This document shows, one piece after another, positions 36,255 to 46,195 of a DNA stretch of 64,000 bases. A program made the translations under genes and the position numbers. The notes under the pieces were generated by a model that saw only the letters and a list, made by a program, of their open reading frames with translations, was not told the origin of the DNA and ran no database searches. Each line of letters opens with the position of its first letter. Positions within the stretch are counted from its first letter, which is position 1. This DNA is from Bacteroidales bacterium UBA4179 (GTDB lineage Bacteria > Bacteroidota > Bacteroidia > Bacteroidales > Dysgonomonadaceae), in assembly GCA_002381125.1 (NCBI GenBank), contig DFUT01000044.1, forward strand, positions 123,195 through 187,194, read 5' to 3'.

Positions 36255-36630
36255 ATATTTTGAGTTTTACCGACTCGCTAGTCACTAATAATTTGGTTTA
36301 CACATTGGAGTAAAGTAGTAAACGGTAAAAAAAAGTGTAGCGACTACGAAAAAAATCGACTACAGCGAATTGGAAGCACAAGTGAAACGGTTATATGAAT
36401 CAAAAATACATATTTTTTTAGTGCAAATCTTCGCCTTTTTAGTTTTTTAAAAATAATTTGCTTGTTTTCTATTCGATAGCTCATTCGGTGAAACTGCATA
36501 AGTCGACTTAAGATTGACACGGATAAAATTATCGTACATATTTATTTATCATGTATATTTGTTGCAGTTACAAAAAAACAAAAACGAGAAAAATTGCCAA
36601 AACTTTCTGAATAAGTTAAATTGAAAACCT
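36255..36630 (+). promoter_or_regulatory. Intergenic region with promoter box for the nitrilase gene
   Basis: Divergent intergenic stretch of 376 bases. TATATTTG at 36554-36561 matches the -7 box TAnnTTTG and lies 69 bases before the nitrilase gene. Further left, GTAGCGACTAC at 36337-36347 is an interrupted palindrome, and related CGACTA or TAGTCG pieces recur at about 36273-36287 and 36357-36364. Nothing else is recognisable. Confidence 0.45.
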
Positions 36631-37572
36631 ATGGATAAACTAAAAATTTCGACCGCACAATTTGAAAACCATAGCGGAGATAAAAATTATAATTTATCGG
36701 TAATTGAAAACCTTACTCGAAAAGCAGCAGAAGACAACTCTAAAGTAATCGCTTTTCACGAGTGCTGCATCACAGGTTATACTTTTGCGCGCCGACTTTC
36801 AAAATCGCAATTGTTGGATTTGGCCGAATTTGTTCCTGAAGGAGAGAGTACCGAACGTTTGATACAAATTGCCGCTAAATACGATATGGTTATTTTGGCC
36901 GGTTTGTTCGAAAAAGACGAGGAAAACAACATTTACAACACCTATATTTGCGTCGACAAAGAAGGTCTTGTTGTCAAATACCGTAAACTTCATCCCTTTA
37001 TCAGTCCTTATCTGAAGGCGGGAAACGAATATTGTGTATTCGATCTATATGGATGGAAATGCGGTATATTGATTTGTTATGACAATAATATTATCGAAAA
37101 TGTGCGGGCTACGAAACTGAAAGGTGCCGATGTGATTTTTATGCCTCACGTAACCATGTGCACACCATCGACACGCCCCGGTGCGGGATTTGTGGATCCT
37201 AAACTATGGAAAAATCGGGAAAATGACCCTACATCGCTCCGCATTGAATTTGATGGAATGAAAGGTCGACAATGGCTAATGAAATGGCTGCCCGCAAGAG
37301 CATATGACAATGCCGTATACGCTGTATTTTCAAACCCAATCGGCATGGACGACGATCAACTGAAAAATGGTTGCTCGATGATTATCGATCCCTTTGGAGA
37401 TATACTGGCCGAATGCAGAAACTTGGGCGACGATGTGGTTTCGTCGGTACTTGTGCCCGATAAACTCACTAAAGCCGGCGGATACCGCTATATTCGGGCT
37501 CGACGCCCCGAATTATATCGCGACATTCTCTGCAAAGAACATATACCCAATCAAAAAATAAGTTGGCTCTGA
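36631..37572 (+). CDS. Carbon-nitrogen hydrolase (nitrilase superfamily)
   Basis: A 313-residue cytoplasmic hydrolase of the nitrilase/amidase fold, which cleaves nonpeptide C-N bonds. The Glu-Lys-Cys triad is present: E44 in IAFHECCITGY, Lys near 117 in VVKYRKLHPF, and Cys near 149 in GILICYDNN. The overall form resembles N-carbamoylputrescine amidase or related ureidopropionase-like enzymes, but the acyl-pocket residues do not settle the substrate. Single gene with its own promoter; convergent with ribBA. Confidence 0.88.
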   Translation: MDKLKISTAQFENHSGDKNYNLSVIENLTRKAAEDNSKVIAFHECCITGYTFARRLSKSQLLDLAEFVPEGESTERLIQIAAKYDMVILAGLFEKDEENNIYNTYICVDKEGLVVKYRKLHPFISPYLKAGNEYCVFDLYGWKCGILICYDNNIIENVRATKLKGADVIFMPHVTMCTPSTRPGAGFVDPKLWKNRENDPTSLRIEFDGMKGRQWLMKWLPARAYDNAVYAVFSNPIGMDDDQLKNGCSMIIDPFGDILAECRNLGDDVVSSVLVPDKLTKAGGYRYIRARRPELYRDILCKEHIPNQKISWL

Positions 37573-37591
37573 CGTTATTAATCTCGAGGTC

Positions 37592-38806
37592 CTATATATT
37601 TCTGAGATTGTGCCCCATTTTGTTCTTTTTGGTTTCCATATAGAATTTGTTGTATTTATTGGGAGCAATTTCCAAAGGAACAATTTCCACTACATGTAAA
37701 CCGTATGACTCCAAACCAATCCGCTTGACGGGATTATTGGTCATCAACCGCATTTTGGTCACACCGAGATTTCTCAAAATCTGGGCACCAACACCATAGT
37801 CGCGCTCATCGGCACGGTAACCGAGATGCAGATTGGCATCCACGGTATCCATCCCCTCTTCTTGCAACTTATAAGCCGCAATTTTTGCCATCAACCCGAT
37901 ACCGCGTCCTTCCTGATTGAGATAAACAAGAACACCCTTGCCCTCGTTCTCGATCATTTGCAGCGATTTGCGCAGTTGATCGCCACACTCACAACGAAGC
38001 GACCCAAAAGTATCGCCCGTGAGACACGACGAATGCACGCGCACCAGGATGGGTTCGTCTTTCTCCCAACTACCCTTTATCAGCGCCACATGCTCTTGTT
38101 TGGTAGCCTTCTGCAAAAAGGAAACCATCATAAAATCGCCGTAACGCGTGGGAAGATGCACTTCCTCTCCACGTTCGATCAACGACTCGGTTTGCAGGCG
38201 ATATTTGATGAGGTCGGCTACCGAAATGATTTTGAGATTGAATTTCCGAGCCATTTCCATCAATTCGGGTAAACGCGCCATTGAACCATCTTCTTTCTTG
38301 ATTTCTGCCAACACTCCGGCAGGATACAATCCGGCCAAACGAGCCAAATCGATGGTCGCTTCGGTATGACCCGAACGACGAAGCACCCCCTTCGATTGTG
38401 CACGAAGAGGGAAAACATGTCCCGGTCGCCCCAAATCTTCAGGACGGGTTTCCTTGCGTGTCATAGCCAAAATGGTTTGCGCACGATCGTATGCCGATAT
38501 ACCAGTTGTACACCCGTGTGTGAGCAAATCAACGGAAACCGTGAACGGAGTGGAATGAATAGACGTGTTGTTGATTACCATCATGGGCAGCTCAAGCTCT
38601 TCGCATCGTTCGGCAGTGATCGGAACGCAGATGAGCCCCCGAGCATGGGTTTCCATAAAATTGATTTTATCGGGGGTAATATATTCGGCAGCGATCACCA
38701 AATCGCCCTCGTTCTCGCGATCTTCGTCATCCACGACAATGACAAAATTTCCTTTTTTTATTTCTTCGATCGCTTCTTCTATCGTATTGAATTTGAATTC
38801 TTCCAT
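37592..38806 (-). CDS. ribBA: Bifunctional DHBP synthase / GTP cyclohydrolase II
   Basis: A 404-residue riboflavin biosynthesis enzyme. The N-terminal half (residues about 1-205) is RibB, making 3,4-dihydroxy-2-butanone 4-phosphate, with DDEDRENEGDLVIAAE (about 26-41) and RRSGHTEATIDLARLAGL. The C-terminal half is RibA, with the zinc cysteines in HSSCLTGDTFGSLRCECGDQL and the active-site region YLNQEGRGIGLM. Both active sites look complete. It starts 20 bases after the LptF/LptG-family gene on the same strand, so the two may be co-transcribed. No FMN riboswitch is visible upstream. Confidence 0.96.
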   Translation of the reverse strand: MEEFKFNTIEEAIEEIKKGNFVIVVDDEDRENEGDLVIAAEYITPDKINFMETHARGLICVPITAERCEELELPMMVINNTSIHSTPFTVSVDLLTHGCTTGISAYDRAQTILAMTRKETRPEDLGRPGHVFPLRAQSKGVLRRSGHTEATIDLARLAGLYPAGVLAEIKKEDGSMARLPELMEMARKFNLKIISVADLIKYRLQTESLIERGEEVHLPTRYGDFMMVSFLQKATKQEHVALIKGSWEKDEPILVRVHSSCLTGDTFGSLRCECGDQLRKSLQMIENEGKGVLVYLNQEGRGIGLMAKIAAYKLQEEGMDTVDANLHLGYRADERDYGVGAQILRNLGVTKMRLMTNNPVKRIGLESYGLHVVEIVPLEIAPNKYNKFYMETKKNKMGHNLRNI

Positions 38807-38826
38807 ATATCTTCATTTTTTTTTAT

Positions 38827-40776
38827 TTACACAGCTATGCTATCGGCCTTTACTGCTTCATCGATCAACTGAAGCAATTCGGCATTTAATTTTTTTATCG
38901 TCAATAAATCGTTCGATATTCTTCTTTCGAAAAGATAAGAAATCAATTTGAAAATCATCCCTATGGGAAACACGTACATGAAAATTCGTGCCATAGCGGA
39001 ATTTGCTTTAAACGGACGCTGATGCTGAATAAGAACAGGATATTCCTCCGCTTTTTGCAAAATAAATGGATTTTTTGAATTTGAAACCTTCTCGAGCATC
39101 GATTCCATTTTGTTTTTGATATGCCGCAATTCTTCGTCATATCGAGTATCGGTCCAGTATATTTTATATCCCAACTTACGGTACTTGGCAAGATAAGCAT
39201 CGATATCTGCCGAGAGTCGAGTGGCACAATGGGCTATTTCCTTATAATCGGGTTTATCGATAACCACTTCTTTGATAGGATAATGACGCCGCTCGCGAAT
39301 GAAAAATATTTTTTTGAAAAAAGCGGTATAAGTATCTCTGTTCAAAATTGCCGAATCGTTCATTGCCTTATACGTCAAAAAGATCCCCATAGGCAACAAA
39401 ATCATGGCACTGAACCACATACCCACCCAGTGTACCCAAACACCATCGCGCACCATTTTGTAGCCCACATTGTCGAAAATGTAATAAATAATGAACAGAA
39501 TCACCGAAATGACTATCGGCATGCCAAACCCGCCTTTTTGGACAATGGATCCCAATGGTGCGCCGATAAAAAAGAAAATAAGGCAGGCAAAGGGTAAAGT
39601 GAATTTTCGATGCCACTCAATCCAATGTCGGTTAATAAGACGCTGAGTAGATACCTTCGACATGGAGCGAAACAAAAATTCGTTGCTGTTGTTTTCGGCT
39701 TTTGTATAGGCATTTTGCAAAATAAAAACCTTGGTTTGCGAATCCTTGGACGCAAACAACGAGTCGGGATCAACAATTTGATGTATCTCTTTTTTGGCTT
39801 TTTCGATAACGGAATCTTTCTGTTGCTCGGGATAAGCATTCCTATAAGCAAGAAAGGAATAGTTTTTTATCGTCTTTCGGTCGATGAAGTTCATGCTATC
39901 TAATTCGCACTGCATGGAGTCGATGGAGCTTTTCAATTCGCTGAGATTTTTGCCCATGTAGCTGCTCCCGGGATTTCCTTCGAGTGTGGAATCGTCAACA
40001 CGGTTGAAATTGGCATCGAAAGGAATGAGGATTTGCTTCTCTTTGAAGTTTTCACGCGCATAAGGTACGAATTCGCGATTGCCGGGCGGTCCTGCACCTT
40101 CAAAATTTTGAAACTGTTGGCCATTATACAAAGTGAGAACAATGGAAAGCTTGTCTTTCGACATACCCATTTTTGCCGAATCGCAAACAATCACGGCCAT
40201 TTCATCGACATTGCTCTTGGATATATCGTAAATGACAACTCCATACATCATGCCGGTTTTACGGTCTTTTTGCTGTACAAAAATATTATAACCTTCTATC
40301 CCCCTGTAAAAAATGCCTTCGGGAATCTCCAACTCGGGCGATTTTTGACGAATGGAAATCAACAACGAATAAAATTTGGTCTGTATATTGGGCATGGCAT
40401 CGTTTTGGAAGAAAAAAGCGCCGATGCTGATGAAAGTGACAAGGACAATAAGCGGACTCATGGTTCGCAGCAAAGAGATGCCCGATGTTTTTATGGCCAA
40501 AAGTTCAAAATCTTCACCAAGATTTCCAAAGACCATGAGCGAAGCCAACAAAATAGACAAAGGAAGTGCCATCGGAATAAGATTGAGAGCCGCATACCAA
40601 AACATTTCGAGAATAACTCCCAATTCCAATCCTTTTCCCACCATGTCCGAAACGTATTTCCAAAGGAACTGCATAAGTACCATGAAAAGACAGATCGCAA
40701 AAGTCATTAGGAACAAAGGCAGGAAAATTTGCAGCATGTAACTATCCAGCCGCTTTATATGGATTTTTTTGCTCAT
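38827..40776 (-). CDS. LptF/LptG (YjgP/YjgQ) family permease
   Basis: A 649-residue inner-membrane subunit of the lipopolysaccharide transporter that moves LPS to the periplasmic bridge. Three membrane helices near the start (YMLQIFLPLFLMTFAICLFMVLMQF, LIPMALPLSILLASLMVFG with the coupling helix near GEDFELLAIKTSGIS, and the next) and three more near residues 380-470 (FACLIFFFIGAPLGSIVQKGGFG) flank a periplasmic jellyroll. The cytoplasmic C-terminal extension of about 170 residues is longer than in E. coli LptF or LptG (about 360 residues) and is typical of Bacteroidetes members. Which of the two subunits it replaces is unclear. Confidence 0.88.
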   Translation of the reverse strand: MSKKIHIKRLDSYMLQIFLPLFLMTFAICLFMVLMQFLWKYVSDMVGKGLELGVILEMFWYAALNLIPMALPLSILLASLMVFGNLGEDFELLAIKTSGISLLRTMSPLIVLVTFISIGAFFFQNDAMPNIQTKFYSLLISIRQKSPELEIPEGIFYRGIEGYNIFVQQKDRKTGMMYGVVIYDISKSNVDEMAVIVCDSAKMGMSKDKLSIVLTLYNGQQFQNFEGAGPPGNREFVPYARENFKEKQILIPFDANFNRVDDSTLEGNPGSSYMGKNLSELKSSIDSMQCELDSMNFIDRKTIKNYSFLAYRNAYPEQQKDSVIEKAKKEIHQIVDPDSLFASKDSQTKVFILQNAYTKAENNSNEFLFRSMSKVSTQRLINRHWIEWHRKFTLPFACLIFFFIGAPLGSIVQKGGFGMPIVISVILFIIYYIFDNVGYKMVRDGVWVHWVGMWFSAMILLPMGIFLTYKAMNDSAILNRDTYTAFFKKIFFIRERRHYPIKEVVIDKPDYKEIAHCATRLSADIDAYLAKYRKLGYKIYWTDTRYDEELRHIKNKMESMLEKVSNSKNPFILQKAEEYPVLIQHQRPFKANSAMARIFMYVFPIGMIFKLISYLFERRISNDLLTIKKLNAELLQLIDEAVKADSIAV

Positions 40777-40858
40777 GAAAGGATAACCAAATTCCGTCTT
40801 TCGATTTTGTGTGCAAAGATAGTAAAAACCATGCAGATAAATTCCTTTTAAATGGTTT

Positions 40859-41248
40859 TTAAATCCCCAATCTTTTCTTCATTTCCTCCACTTGCGTTTC
40901 CCAAAGAATGATAGCATCGCTTTTTTCGTCGGGTTCGGCAAAATCGGTTATCTCTAGCGTAGTATCGCCCGTCAATTCCACTCTATGAAGAGCAAACTCA
41001 AAATAGGTATCCTCGTCCTCATCGTCCAACCAATGAAAACGAATGGCCGACATGGGCCGGGAAAATACAACTTGGGCTGCCTCGCTTTCCCCTTCCCAAG
41101 CAAAGATATACAGATTGGATTTTGCGTCAACCGATACCACATCGGCAAACCACTCCTCCAATCCGTCGGGATGGCTAATCATCCGCCAAAGGCTGTTCTG
41201 CGAAGCATTTCCCATCATGAACTCGATATGGAATTTTTCATTGCTCAT
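40859..41248 (-). CDS. START-like (SRPBCC) domain protein
   Basis: A 129-residue small protein with the helix-grip fold pattern: NSLWRMISHPDGLEEWFADVVSV, IRFHWLDDEDEDTYFEFAL and LEITDFAEPDEKSDAIILWETQVEEMKKRLGI at the end. Such START/AHSA1-like domains have a hydrophobic cavity for a lipid or other ligand. In Bacteroidetes this protein commonly sits next to LptF/LptG-type genes, as here (82 bases away), but a role in LPS export is not established. Confidence 0.75.
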   Translation of the reverse strand: MSNEKFHIEFMMGNASQNSLWRMISHPDGLEEWFADVVSVDAKSNLYIFAWEGESEAAQVVFSRPMSAIRFHWLDDEDEDTYFEFALHRVELTGDTTLEITDFAEPDEKSDAIILWETQVEEMKKRLGI

Positions 41249-41329
41249 TCCTATTCGATTTATATTTTTATAAGAAAGATGTTCAAGATAGAAAATTTAT
41301 TTCACATAACAGCCAAATAAAGCGATTTT

Positions 41330-43315
41330 TTATTGTACCGGTTTGTATTCCACAAAAGCTTCAATGGCTTCGTATGAGGCAAGCCCCAATTTCCAATACA
41401 GCTCGGCTGTGGCCTTGTTCCTTTCTTCGGCACGCTGCCAGAACAAACGTTCATCGTCGCCAAGGAAAGGTGCGCTTTCCATCTGCGATTGATGCTTGAG
41501 AATGGCATTGCGTTTTTGGCGAAGCTCTTCGGGCGATAGCGGAACGGCCATTTCAATGTGATCGATCTCCCATTCCATCCATGCACCACGATACATCCAT
41601 ATCCGGCAATCCTTAAACCACTCTTGGTCTTTGACCAAATCGATGGCAGCCAACGCCGCATCCAAACATACTTTGTGGGTACCATGAGGATCGGCAAGAT
41701 CGCCGGCAACATAAATCTGATGGGGTTGGATGGATTCGATGAAATTTTTTACGATGAGTACGTCTTTTTCCGAAAGCGGATTCTTTTTCACCCTCCCCGT
41801 TTCGTAAAAAGGAAGATCCAAAAAATGAATGTTGTCGTCGGGAACCCCGATATACCGATCGGCGGTGCGTGCTTCTTCCCTGCGGATCTGTGCCTTAATG
41901 AAAAGAACGTCGGGAGTATCCACGTCGTCTTTCTTTTTCTCGTACAAAAGATAATTCCGAATCTGCTCGTATTTTTCGAGAATGCCAACGTTCCCCGGAT
42001 CAAATCGTTTGCGAATACTGTTGATTACCGAAATGTAACGGATTACCTCTTCGTCGTTAACGGCAATATTCCCCGAAGTTTGATACGCTACATGCACTTC
42101 GTGACCTTGATTTACGAGCCGCTGAAAAGTTCCGCCCATAGATATGACATCGTCATCGGGATGCGGGCTGAAAATGATTATCTTTTTGGGATAAGGCTTG
42201 GCTCGCTCGGGACGATAGGTGTCGTCGGCATTGGGCTTCCCACCCGGCCAACCGGTAATGGTGTGCTGAAGATCGTTGAAGATTTTAATGTTGACATTAT
42301 ATGCCGAACCATAAATGGTAAGCAATTCGCTCAAACCATTATCGCTGTAATCTTTATTGGTCAATTTGAGTATGGGTTTGCCAACTTTATCGCACAGCCA
42401 TACGATAGCCCTGCGAATGAGCTTATTGTTCCAATCGCAACTGGTTACCAACCAAGGATAGCTGATGCGGGTGAGATTGGAAGCCGCAGAAAGATCGATA
42501 ACGACTTTGGCATTGGGGTGCGTCTGCAAAAAAGAAGCCGGCATCGATTCGCTCACCCTTCCTTCCACCATTTCCTTAATGCTTTCCGCCTTTTGTTCAC
42601 CCCATGCGATGAGGGTTATTTGACGTGCTTCCATCATATCCGAAATGCCCATTGTGATGGCACTTACAGGTACTTTGTCCAACGAGCCGAAAACACTTAT
42701 GGAGTCGCGACGAGAATCGCCGTCGAGCATTACCAATCGGGTGCGGGAATTGGGATTGCTCCCCGGCATATTGAATCCGATATTCCCTTTGCTGCCTAGA
42801 CCCAACAACAAATAATCCAAACCGCCGTACGATTCGAGCGCCTCTTCGTATGCCGCACAGGTTTCCGCTATGAGATCTTTTTCAACGGACGGATCGGGCG
42901 AATAGATGTTCTTGGGGTCGATGTCGATATGATCCAAAAAAATATCTTTCAACATCTGCAAATTGCTCTGCGTAATATCGGTAACGGGATAATACTCGTA
43001 GATATTGAAAACGACCAAATTGCGGAAGCTGATATTTTCTTCCTTATGCCGGCGAACCAATTCTTCGTAAATATGCTGCGGAGAAGCGCCACCACAAATG
43101 CCCATGACAAAAGGTTTGCCTTCTTTCTGCTTCTTTAAAAGATTTTTAACGATCTCGTCGGCAACAACTTTCGATGCCTCGTGCATATCCTCATAAATAT
43201 AGGTGGGAATTTTTTCGAATCGTGTCAGGATATATTCTTCGAAATCGTTTTCGGGACGGTAATACTTTTTGGGTATTCTTTTCAGCGTGATTTGTGAACT
43301 AAGATTTAATCTCAT
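41330..43315 (-). CDS. NagB-like domain fused to LmbE/PIG-L deacetylase
   Basis: A 661-residue two-domain protein. Residues about 40-290 have the glucosamine-6-phosphate deaminase fold (VMGICGGASPQHIYEELVRRH, then FRNLVVFNIYEYYPV, and GLGSKGNIGFNMPGSN). Residues about 380-650 form an LmbE/PIG-L metal-dependent deacetylase with the zinc motif FSPHPDDDVISMGG and a second His motif in DLADPHGTHKV. It is usually annotated nagB. However, the residues matching E. coli NagB D72, D141, H143 and E148 are Tyr, Lys, Asn and Met, so deaminase activity is doubtful, whereas the deacetylase ligands are intact. A likely role is de-N-acetylation of an amino sugar with the NagB fold as a sugar-phosphate sensor; this is inferred. 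Confidence 0.85.
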   Translation of the reverse strand: MRLNLSSQITLKRIPKKYYRPENDFEEYILTRFEKIPTYIYEDMHEASKVVADEIVKNLLKKQKEGKPFVMGICGGASPQHIYEELVRRHKEENISFRNLVVFNIYEYYPVTDITQSNLQMLKDIFLDHIDIDPKNIYSPDPSVEKDLIAETCAAYEEALESYGGLDYLLLGLGSKGNIGFNMPGSNPNSRTRLVMLDGDSRRDSISVFGSLDKVPVSAITMGISDMMEARQITLIAWGEQKAESIKEMVEGRVSESMPASFLQTHPNAKVVIDLSAASNLTRISYPWLVTSCDWNNKLIRRAIVWLCDKVGKPILKLTNKDYSDNGLSELLTIYGSAYNVNIKIFNDLQHTITGWPGGKPNADDTYRPERAKPYPKKIIIFSPHPDDDVISMGGTFQRLVNQGHEVHVAYQTSGNIAVNDEEVIRYISVINSIRKRFDPGNVGILEKYEQIRNYLLYEKKKDDVDTPDVLFIKAQIRREEARTADRYIGVPDDNIHFLDLPFYETGRVKKNPLSEKDVLIVKNFIESIQPHQIYVAGDLADPHGTHKVCLDAALAAIDLVKDQEWFKDCRIWMYRGAWMEWEIDHIEMAVPLSPEELRQKRNAILKHQSQMESAPFLGDDERLFWQRAEERNKATAELYWKLGLASYEAIEAFVEYKPVQ

Positions 43316-43431
43316 AATACAGGGGATATTTAAAAAATATGATCGGTGATTGTTTTATTATTTTATTTTCTACACCAATTAAATAACAAATTTAATTTAA
43401 CGGTATAAAGTTAGTAAATATTCCCGACAAT

Positions 43432-45858
43432 TTACCCCAAATCCACAACGGTAATTCCTGCTCCTCCAAGTTCAACATGCTCGTCTTGAAAATGCGTTAC
43501 GCCATCGACGGTGCCAAGATACTCGCGAATGATTTGACGCAAAGCGCCCGTACCCGTGCCATGCAAAATACGCACCCGGGAAATTCCCAGCTGAATGGCA
43601 TCGTCGATAAAATACATAACGGCTTGCAAAGCTTCGTCGCCACGCATACCGCGCACATCGATATCGGGCTTGAATTTCAATTTTCTTTCGTGTATCAGTT
43701 CGCGCATATTTGAATCGGAAGGAGTGTCTTTTATTTCCTTTTTAAGCTGACTTTGACTTACTTTCTCCAGTTTGTCGATAGGTACCATCGATTTGATGGA
43801 TCCAAAAACGACCCATGCCTTTTTGCCTTGTATTTCCAAAATCTTACCTGCGACCGTTTGTCCTTTTAACCTAACGGCATCGCCAGGAAGCAACGTTACC
43901 TTTTCTTGCGGTTTTTTCTTTTTGCGTGGCGACCTGAATTTCGAACGTTCGTTGGTTTCATCCTCTTTCCGTTCCACTCGTTCGCGAAATTCGTTCAACG
44001 AACGGCGCACCTGCTTGGTTCTTTCTTTTTCTGCCTGCGACTGACGTATTTCGCGAATCACCTTCTCTATCCGTGCATTGCTCTCGGCCAACAACTGCTC
44101 GGCTTGCAATTTCGCCTGCGAAAGAATTTCCTTTTTCTGTTTTTCGATTTCTTCCAACTCGGCTTGATATTTTGCCGAGAGCTCGCTTGCCCGCTTTCGT
44201 TCGCGGCGAATCTCGTTGCGCTTTCGCTCCCAGTAGCGTTTGTCGCGCGAAATATCCTGCAAATATTTGTCGATATTGATGGCATCGCTTCCGATGATTT
44301 CCGCCGCCCGATCGATGACTTCTTCCGGCAAACCGATTTTACGTGCAATTTCCACGGCAAACGAACTACCGGGATTACCGATGGAAAGCCGAAAAAGGGG
44401 CTGCATTTGATGGCGGTCGTACAACATGGCGCCATTGATTACACCCGGATGCTCGGCGGCATATTGCTTAAGATTGCGGTAGTGGGTCGTAATTACGCCA
44501 AACGATTGTTTGCGGTTGAACTGATCCAGCAGGGCTTCGGCAATGGCTGCACCAATCTGCGGCTCCGTGCCGCTGCCAAACTCATCGATGAGAAGCAACG
44601 ATTTTTCATTGCAGTTTTTAAGGAAAAACTTCATGTTGAGCAGGTGCGAACTGTAAGTCGACAAGTCGTTTTCGATAGATTGTTCATCGCCGATATCGAT
44701 AAAAATGTCGTTGAATATGCCTACACGGGAATTTTCTTTGACCGGTATCGGCAAACCGCATTGAACCATATATTGCAGCAAACCGACGGTTTTAAGGCAA
44801 ACCGATTTTCCCCCGGCATTGGGACCGGAGATAATGAGTAGGCGATTCTCTCGGTTCAGTGCAATATCCAACGGCACTACCTGACGATTCTGTTTTTGCA
44901 GCGACAAATACAGCAAAGGATGAACGGCTTGCACCCAGTCGATTTCGGGACGATTTTCCACCACCGGTTTTATGGCATGAATTTGCCGGGAAAATTTGGC
45001 TTTTGCCCGAATAAAATCGATCCACCCCAAAAACTCGTAAGCTTCGAGCAAATCGGGCAGAAAAGGACGCAGATAATCGGTAAAATCCGTCAGAATGCGT
45101 ATAATCTCGCGCCTTTCCTCATTTTCCAATTCACGAATGCGATTATTGGCTTCTACCACCTCCGCGGGTTCGATATATACGGTTTTCCCCGATGCCGATT
45201 CGTCGTGAACAATGCCTCTAATCCGACGTTTGTGCGAGGGGTCCACAGGAATCACCAATCGCCCGTCGCGCATGGCAGGCGTTACATCCCTGTCGACAAA
45301 TCCCTCGGATTGGGCGTTGCGCAAAATGGTGTTGAGAATTTTGGAGACGCTGTTCATGGTAGTGGAAAGCCGACGACGAATATCGGCCAGCTGCGGCGAA
45401 ACACTGTCTTTTACTTGTCCGGAGTCGTCCAAAATGGTATCGATCTTTTTGATCAAGTCGGGATACACCACCACATTTCCGGCCAACGCCAATAGATGGG
45501 GATACTTCGGGTTTCCATCTTCGTCGCGACGCAAAAAGGCAACTATGCCATAGATGGTCTGCAACGATCGGCGAAGCTCCAAAAGAGCATTTTGGTCAAT
45601 CCATGATCCTTCGACGTGAAGCCGGCGCAAAACCGGTCGCACATCGTAAAAATGATCGGTAGGAAAAGAATCTTCTTCTTGCAAAATACGGATAAACTCG
45701 TCGGTCTGAGACAATCGGCGGTCGATTTCCTCAAATGAAGTCGAAAATTGCATCTCTCCAATCTTTTCTTGCCCAAGCGGACTTAGACAGAAAGAATCGA
45801 TCGATTGACGAATTTTGTGAAAGTCGATTTTTTGCTCAAAATTTTCAGGATAAACCAC
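43432..45858 (-). CDS. mutS2: MutS2 endonuclease
   Basis: An 808-residue MutS-family ATPase with a C-terminal Smr nuclease domain. It lacks the mismatch-recognition domains of MutS; family members act on branched DNA or rescue collided ribosomes. Walker A is ISGPNAGGKSVCLKTVG (about residues 340-356), the DE box LLLIDEFGSGTEP follows, a long coiled coil covers about 510-640, and the Smr domain at the end has DVRGMRGDEALQ and RILHGTGTGALR. The start is GTG at 45858, giving the conserved opening VYPENFEQKIDFHKIRQ. Confidence 0.93.
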   Translation of the reverse strand: MVYPENFEQKIDFHKIRQSIDSFCLSPLGQEKIGEMQFSTSFEEIDRRLSQTDEFIRILQEEDSFPTDHFYDVRPVLRRLHVEGSWIDQNALLELRRSLQTIYGIVAFLRRDEDGNPKYPHLLALAGNVVVYPDLIKKIDTILDDSGQVKDSVSPQLADIRRRLSTTMNSVSKILNTILRNAQSEGFVDRDVTPAMRDGRLVIPVDPSHKRRIRGIVHDESASGKTVYIEPAEVVEANNRIRELENEERREIIRILTDFTDYLRPFLPDLLEAYEFLGWIDFIRAKAKFSRQIHAIKPVVENRPEIDWVQAVHPLLYLSLQKQNRQVVPLDIALNRENRLLIISGPNAGGKSVCLKTVGLLQYMVQCGLPIPVKENSRVGIFNDIFIDIGDEQSIENDLSTYSSHLLNMKFFLKNCNEKSLLLIDEFGSGTEPQIGAAIAEALLDQFNRKQSFGVITTHYRNLKQYAAEHPGVINGAMLYDRHQMQPLFRLSIGNPGSSFAVEIARKIGLPEEVIDRAAEIIGSDAINIDKYLQDISRDKRYWERKRNEIRRERKRASELSAKYQAELEEIEKQKKEILSQAKLQAEQLLAESNARIEKVIREIRQSQAEKERTKQVRRSLNEFRERVERKEDETNERSKFRSPRKKKKPQEKVTLLPGDAVRLKGQTVAGKILEIQGKKAWVVFGSIKSMVPIDKLEKVSQSQLKKEIKDTPSDSNMRELIHERKLKFKPDIDVRGMRGDEALQAVMYFIDDAIQLGISRVRILHGTGTGALRQIIREYLGTVDGVTHFQDEHVELGGAGITVVDLG

Positions 45859-46125
45859 TGTTGTATAATATTGCCTATTTTGTTTAAAACTACAAAATTA
45901 CATTTTTTAGATGAAATAACATCAAAACAACCACACAGGTATTTCGACCCCTGTGGTGTCGCAAAAGAAATCGAACGTTCGGCTTGTTTCCCAATAACAT
46001 GTTTTAACGACAACCATCGTAGTGATTAAAGAACAATAATGAAACGGGAGTGAAAATTTGTTCCGACACGAAAATCAACATTGAATTCACCAATGCAATT
46101 TTTGGTCACATTTTTGGAACTTACG

Positions 46126-46156
46126 TTGCAAAATTCAAAAAGTTGTGCTACTTTTG
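46126..46156 (+). promoter_or_regulatory. Promoter of the tRNA-Met gene
   Basis: TTG at 46126-46128 and TACTTTTG at 46149-46156 fit a Bacteroidetes -33/-7 pair with 20 bases between them, 39 bases before the tRNA. The rest of 45859-46125 has no recognisable gene. Confidence 0.6.
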
Positions 46157-46195
46157 CACACCGAATTCGGATAATGAATCTCAACTCGATATGTT

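Noticed and set aside
37592..38806. FMN riboswitch control of ribBA
   Set aside because: The 20 bases between the permease gene and ribBA leave no room for one, and no RFN-element motifs are visible.
41558..42799. 413-codon open frame on the + strand
   Set aside because: It lies antisense inside the NagB-LmbE gene, has no family features and arises from that gene's codon bias.
43906..44841. 311-codon open frame on the + strand
   Set aside because: Antisense to mutS2, low-complexity Phe/Leu-rich product, no start signal.
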